In this document: one piece after another, positions 41,087-42,593 of the stretch | How positions within the stretch are numbered: the first letter of the stretch is position 1 | How the letters are laid out: each line of letters begins with the position of its first letter | Assembly (NCBI GenBank): GCA_039807785.1 | Contig: JBDHRX010000008.1 | Span: 1-42,593 of the forward strand | Length of the DNA: 42,593 bases | Origin: Zeimonas sp039807785 | GTDB taxonomy: Bacteria; Pseudomonadota; Gammaproteobacteria; Burkholderiales; Burkholderiaceae_E | Direction: 5' to 3' | Program-made: the position numbers and the translations under genes | The notes under the pieces: model-generated | What the model was told of the DNA's origin: nothing | What the model saw: the letters and a program-made list of their open reading frames with translations, nothing else | Databases searched by the model: none

Positions 41087-42593
41087 GTGGAGCACCGCCT
41101 CGTCTCCCGCCGCGACCTCGCGTTCCTCCTCCACGAGTGGCTCGACGCGCCGTCGCTCGCCGCGCGCGAGCGCTTCGCCGACCATTCGCGCGAGACCTTC
41201 GACGCCGCGCTGGATGCCTGCGAGCGCATCGCCGTCGAGCATTTCGCGCCGATCAACCGCCTGCTCGACGCGCAGGAGCCGCGCTTCGATGGCGAACGCG
41301 TCCACCTGCCGGAGGCGCTGGGCCGCGCGCTGCGGGTGTTCTGCGACGCCGGGCTGATGGCCGCCGGCCACGACTACGCGCTGGGGGGAATGCAGCTGCC
41401 GTACACGGTCGAGCGCGCCTGCTTCGCCTTCTTCAACGCCGCCTGCGTCGCCGCCGCGGCCTATCCGATGCTCACCGTCGGCAACGCGAACCTGCTGCTC
41501 GCCCATGGCAGCCCCGGGCAGATCGACGCCTGGGCGCGCCCGATGCTCGCGGGGCGCTTCTTCGGCACCATGTGCCTGTCCGAACCGCAGGCCGGCTCGT
41601 CGCTGGCCGACATCCGCACGCGCGCCGAGCCGCGCGCCGACGGCAGCTGGCGGATCTTCGGCAACAAGATGTGGATCTCTGGCGGCGAGCACGAGCTGGC
41701 CGAGAACATCGTCCACCTGGTGCTGGCGCGCACGCGCGGCCCCGACGGCGCGCCGCAGGCGGGGACCCGCGGCCTGTCGCTGTTCATCGTACCGCGCCGG
41801 CTGCTGCGCGCCGACGGCACCGTCGGCGCGCGCAACGATGTCGCGCTGGCCGGGCTGAACCACAAGATGGGGTACCGCGGAACGACCAACTGCCTGCTCA
41901 ACTTCGGCGAGGGCCGGTTCCGGCCGGAGGGAGAGCCGGGCGCGATCGGCTGGATCGTCGGCGCGCCGGGGCAGGGCCTGGCGCTGATGTTCCACATGAT
42001 GAACGAGGCGCGCATCGGCGTCGGGATGGGCGCGGTCATGCTCGGCTACACCGGCTACCTGCACGCGCTCGACTACGCGCGCCACCGCCCGCAGGGCCGC
42101 CGGCCCGGCGCCAAGGACCCGGCGACGCCGCAGCTGCCGATCGTCGAGCACGCCGACGTGCGACGGATGCTGCTCGCGCAGAAAGCCTACGTCGAGGGCG
42201 GGCTGGCGCTGAACCTGTACTGCGCGCGGTTGGTCGACGACCTGCGCACGCACCCCGAGACCGCTGCCCGCGAAGCGGCGCAGCGGCTGCTCGAGCTGCT
42301 GACCCCGGTCGCCAAGAGCTGGCCGTCGCAGTGGTGCCTCGCGGCCAACGACCTCGCGATCCAGGTCCACGGCGGCTACGGCTACACACGCGACTACCCG
42401 GTCGAGCAGTTCTACCGCGACAACCGGCTCAACCCGATCCACGAGGGCACGCACGGCATCCAGGCGCTCGACCTGCTGGGGCGCAAGGTCCGGCTCGACG
42501 GCGGCCGTGCGCTCGCCGAGCTCGGGCGGCGCATCGCCGCCACGGCCGGCCGCGCCGGCGCCGCCGGCGACGACTGGCCACAGGCCGGGCGAC
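41087..42593 (+). CDS. Acyl-CoA dehydrogenase (DmdC-like), truncated by the right edge
   Basis: 502 codons from GTG 41087 (GGAAG upstream) to the window end, with no stop. FAD-dependent alpha,beta-dehydrogenation of an acyl-CoA. Landmarks: TVGNANLLLAHGSPGQIDAW, FFGTMCLSEPQAGSSLADIR, IFGNKMWISGGEHEL, MMNEARIGVGMGAVMLGY, and the C-terminal AIQVHGGYGYTRDYPVEQFY with the probable catalytic Glu in NPIHEGTHGIQ. The inserted loop around 310-350 and the expected ~590-600 residue length match the large acyl-CoA dehydrogenase group that includes 3-methylmercaptopropionyl-CoA dehydrogenase. About 90 residues are missing off the end. Confidence 0.93.
   Translation, partial: MEHRLVSRRDLAFLLHEWLDAPSLAARERFADHSRETFDAALDACERIAVEHFAPINRLLDAQEPRFDGERVHLPEALGRALRVFCDAGLMAAGHDYALGGMQLPYTVERACFAFFNAACVAAAAYPMLTVGNANLLLAHGSPGQIDAWARPMLAGRFFGTMCLSEPQAGSSLADIRTRAEPRADGSWRIFGNKMWISGGEHELAENIVHLVLARTRGPDGAPQAGTRGLSLFIVPRRLLRADGTVGARNDVALAGLNHKMGYRGTTNCLLNFGEGRFRPEGEPGAIGWIVGAPGQGLALMFHMMNEARIGVGMGAVMLGYTGYLHALDYARHRPQGRRPGAKDPATPQLPIVEHADVRRMLLAQKAYVEGGLALNLYCARLVDDLRTHPETAAREAAQRLLELLTPVAKSWPSQWCLAANDLAIQVHGGYGYTRDYPVEQFYRDNRLNPIHEGTHGIQALDLLGRKVRLDGGRALAELGRRIAATAGRAGAAGDDWPQAGR

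Overview
The window is GC-rich, densely packed bacterial chromosome. I place it in the Betaproteobacteria, most likely Burkholderiales. The evidence is the very high G/C at third codon positions, an fdsGBACD-type soluble formate dehydrogenase operon, periplasmic sulfite dehydrogenase SorAB, a Liv-type transporter beside beta-oxidation genes, and a PEP-CTERM sorting-signal relic. No rRNA, tRNA, CRISPR array or intact insertion sequence was seen. The only lower-GC coding-like stretch is the first ~94 bases, which look like the tail of a gene cut by the left edge.

Layout. (1) 1-4545: a tandem universal stress protein, the Na+/H+ antiporter gene nhaB with a tandem-repeat frameshift at its very start, a PII-like (DUF190) protein, an SDR protein with a degenerate active site, then a relic zone with a TetR C-terminal fragment and an orphan PEP-CTERM tail. 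(2) 4504-11311: ilvD divergent from a LysR regulator, a TM-helix-repeat membrane protein, a lone cysteine desulfurase and a DUF72 protein. (3) 11378-13755: ahpC-ahpF with a strong promoter, an OxyR-like site and two hairpins between the genes. (4) 13811-24881: a minus-strand block of molybdoenzymes. The formate dehydrogenase operon fdsG-B-A-fdhD-fdsD is followed by an orphan DMSO-reductase-family enzyme. Upstream lies a second operon of barstar-like protein, sorA and sorB under a promoter with a perfect palindrome over its -10 box. (5) 25062-29445: housekeeping and redox repair genes (tadA, PpiC-type foldase, bolA, yciB, a 42-residue basic protein, msrB, selO). (6) 29659-42593: a plus-strand catabolic module with an acyl-CoA ligase, a five-gene Liv-type ABC transporter, a FadB-like bifunctional enzyme, a thiolase, a haloalkane-dehalogenase-like hydrolase and an acyl-CoA dehydrogenase cut by the right edge.

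How the parts fit. Region 6 reads as uptake, CoA activation and beta-oxidation of an organic acid, with a dehalogenase-type hydrolase that could act on a halogenated substrate. Region 4 supplies electrons from formate (to NAD+) and sulfite (to cytochrome c). Regions 3 and 5 add peroxide detoxification and methionine-sulfoxide repair.

The recurring oddity is short tandem duplications (5-16 bp units) at gene boundaries, at about 1332, 4128, 13060, 29467, 31333 and 36586. One of them puts nhaB out of frame, and three others contain a stop codon. The best candidates for something undescribed are the nhaB repeat switch, the barstar-sorAB operon with its palindromic operator, and the orphan molybdoenzyme translationally coupled to the formate dehydrogenase operon.
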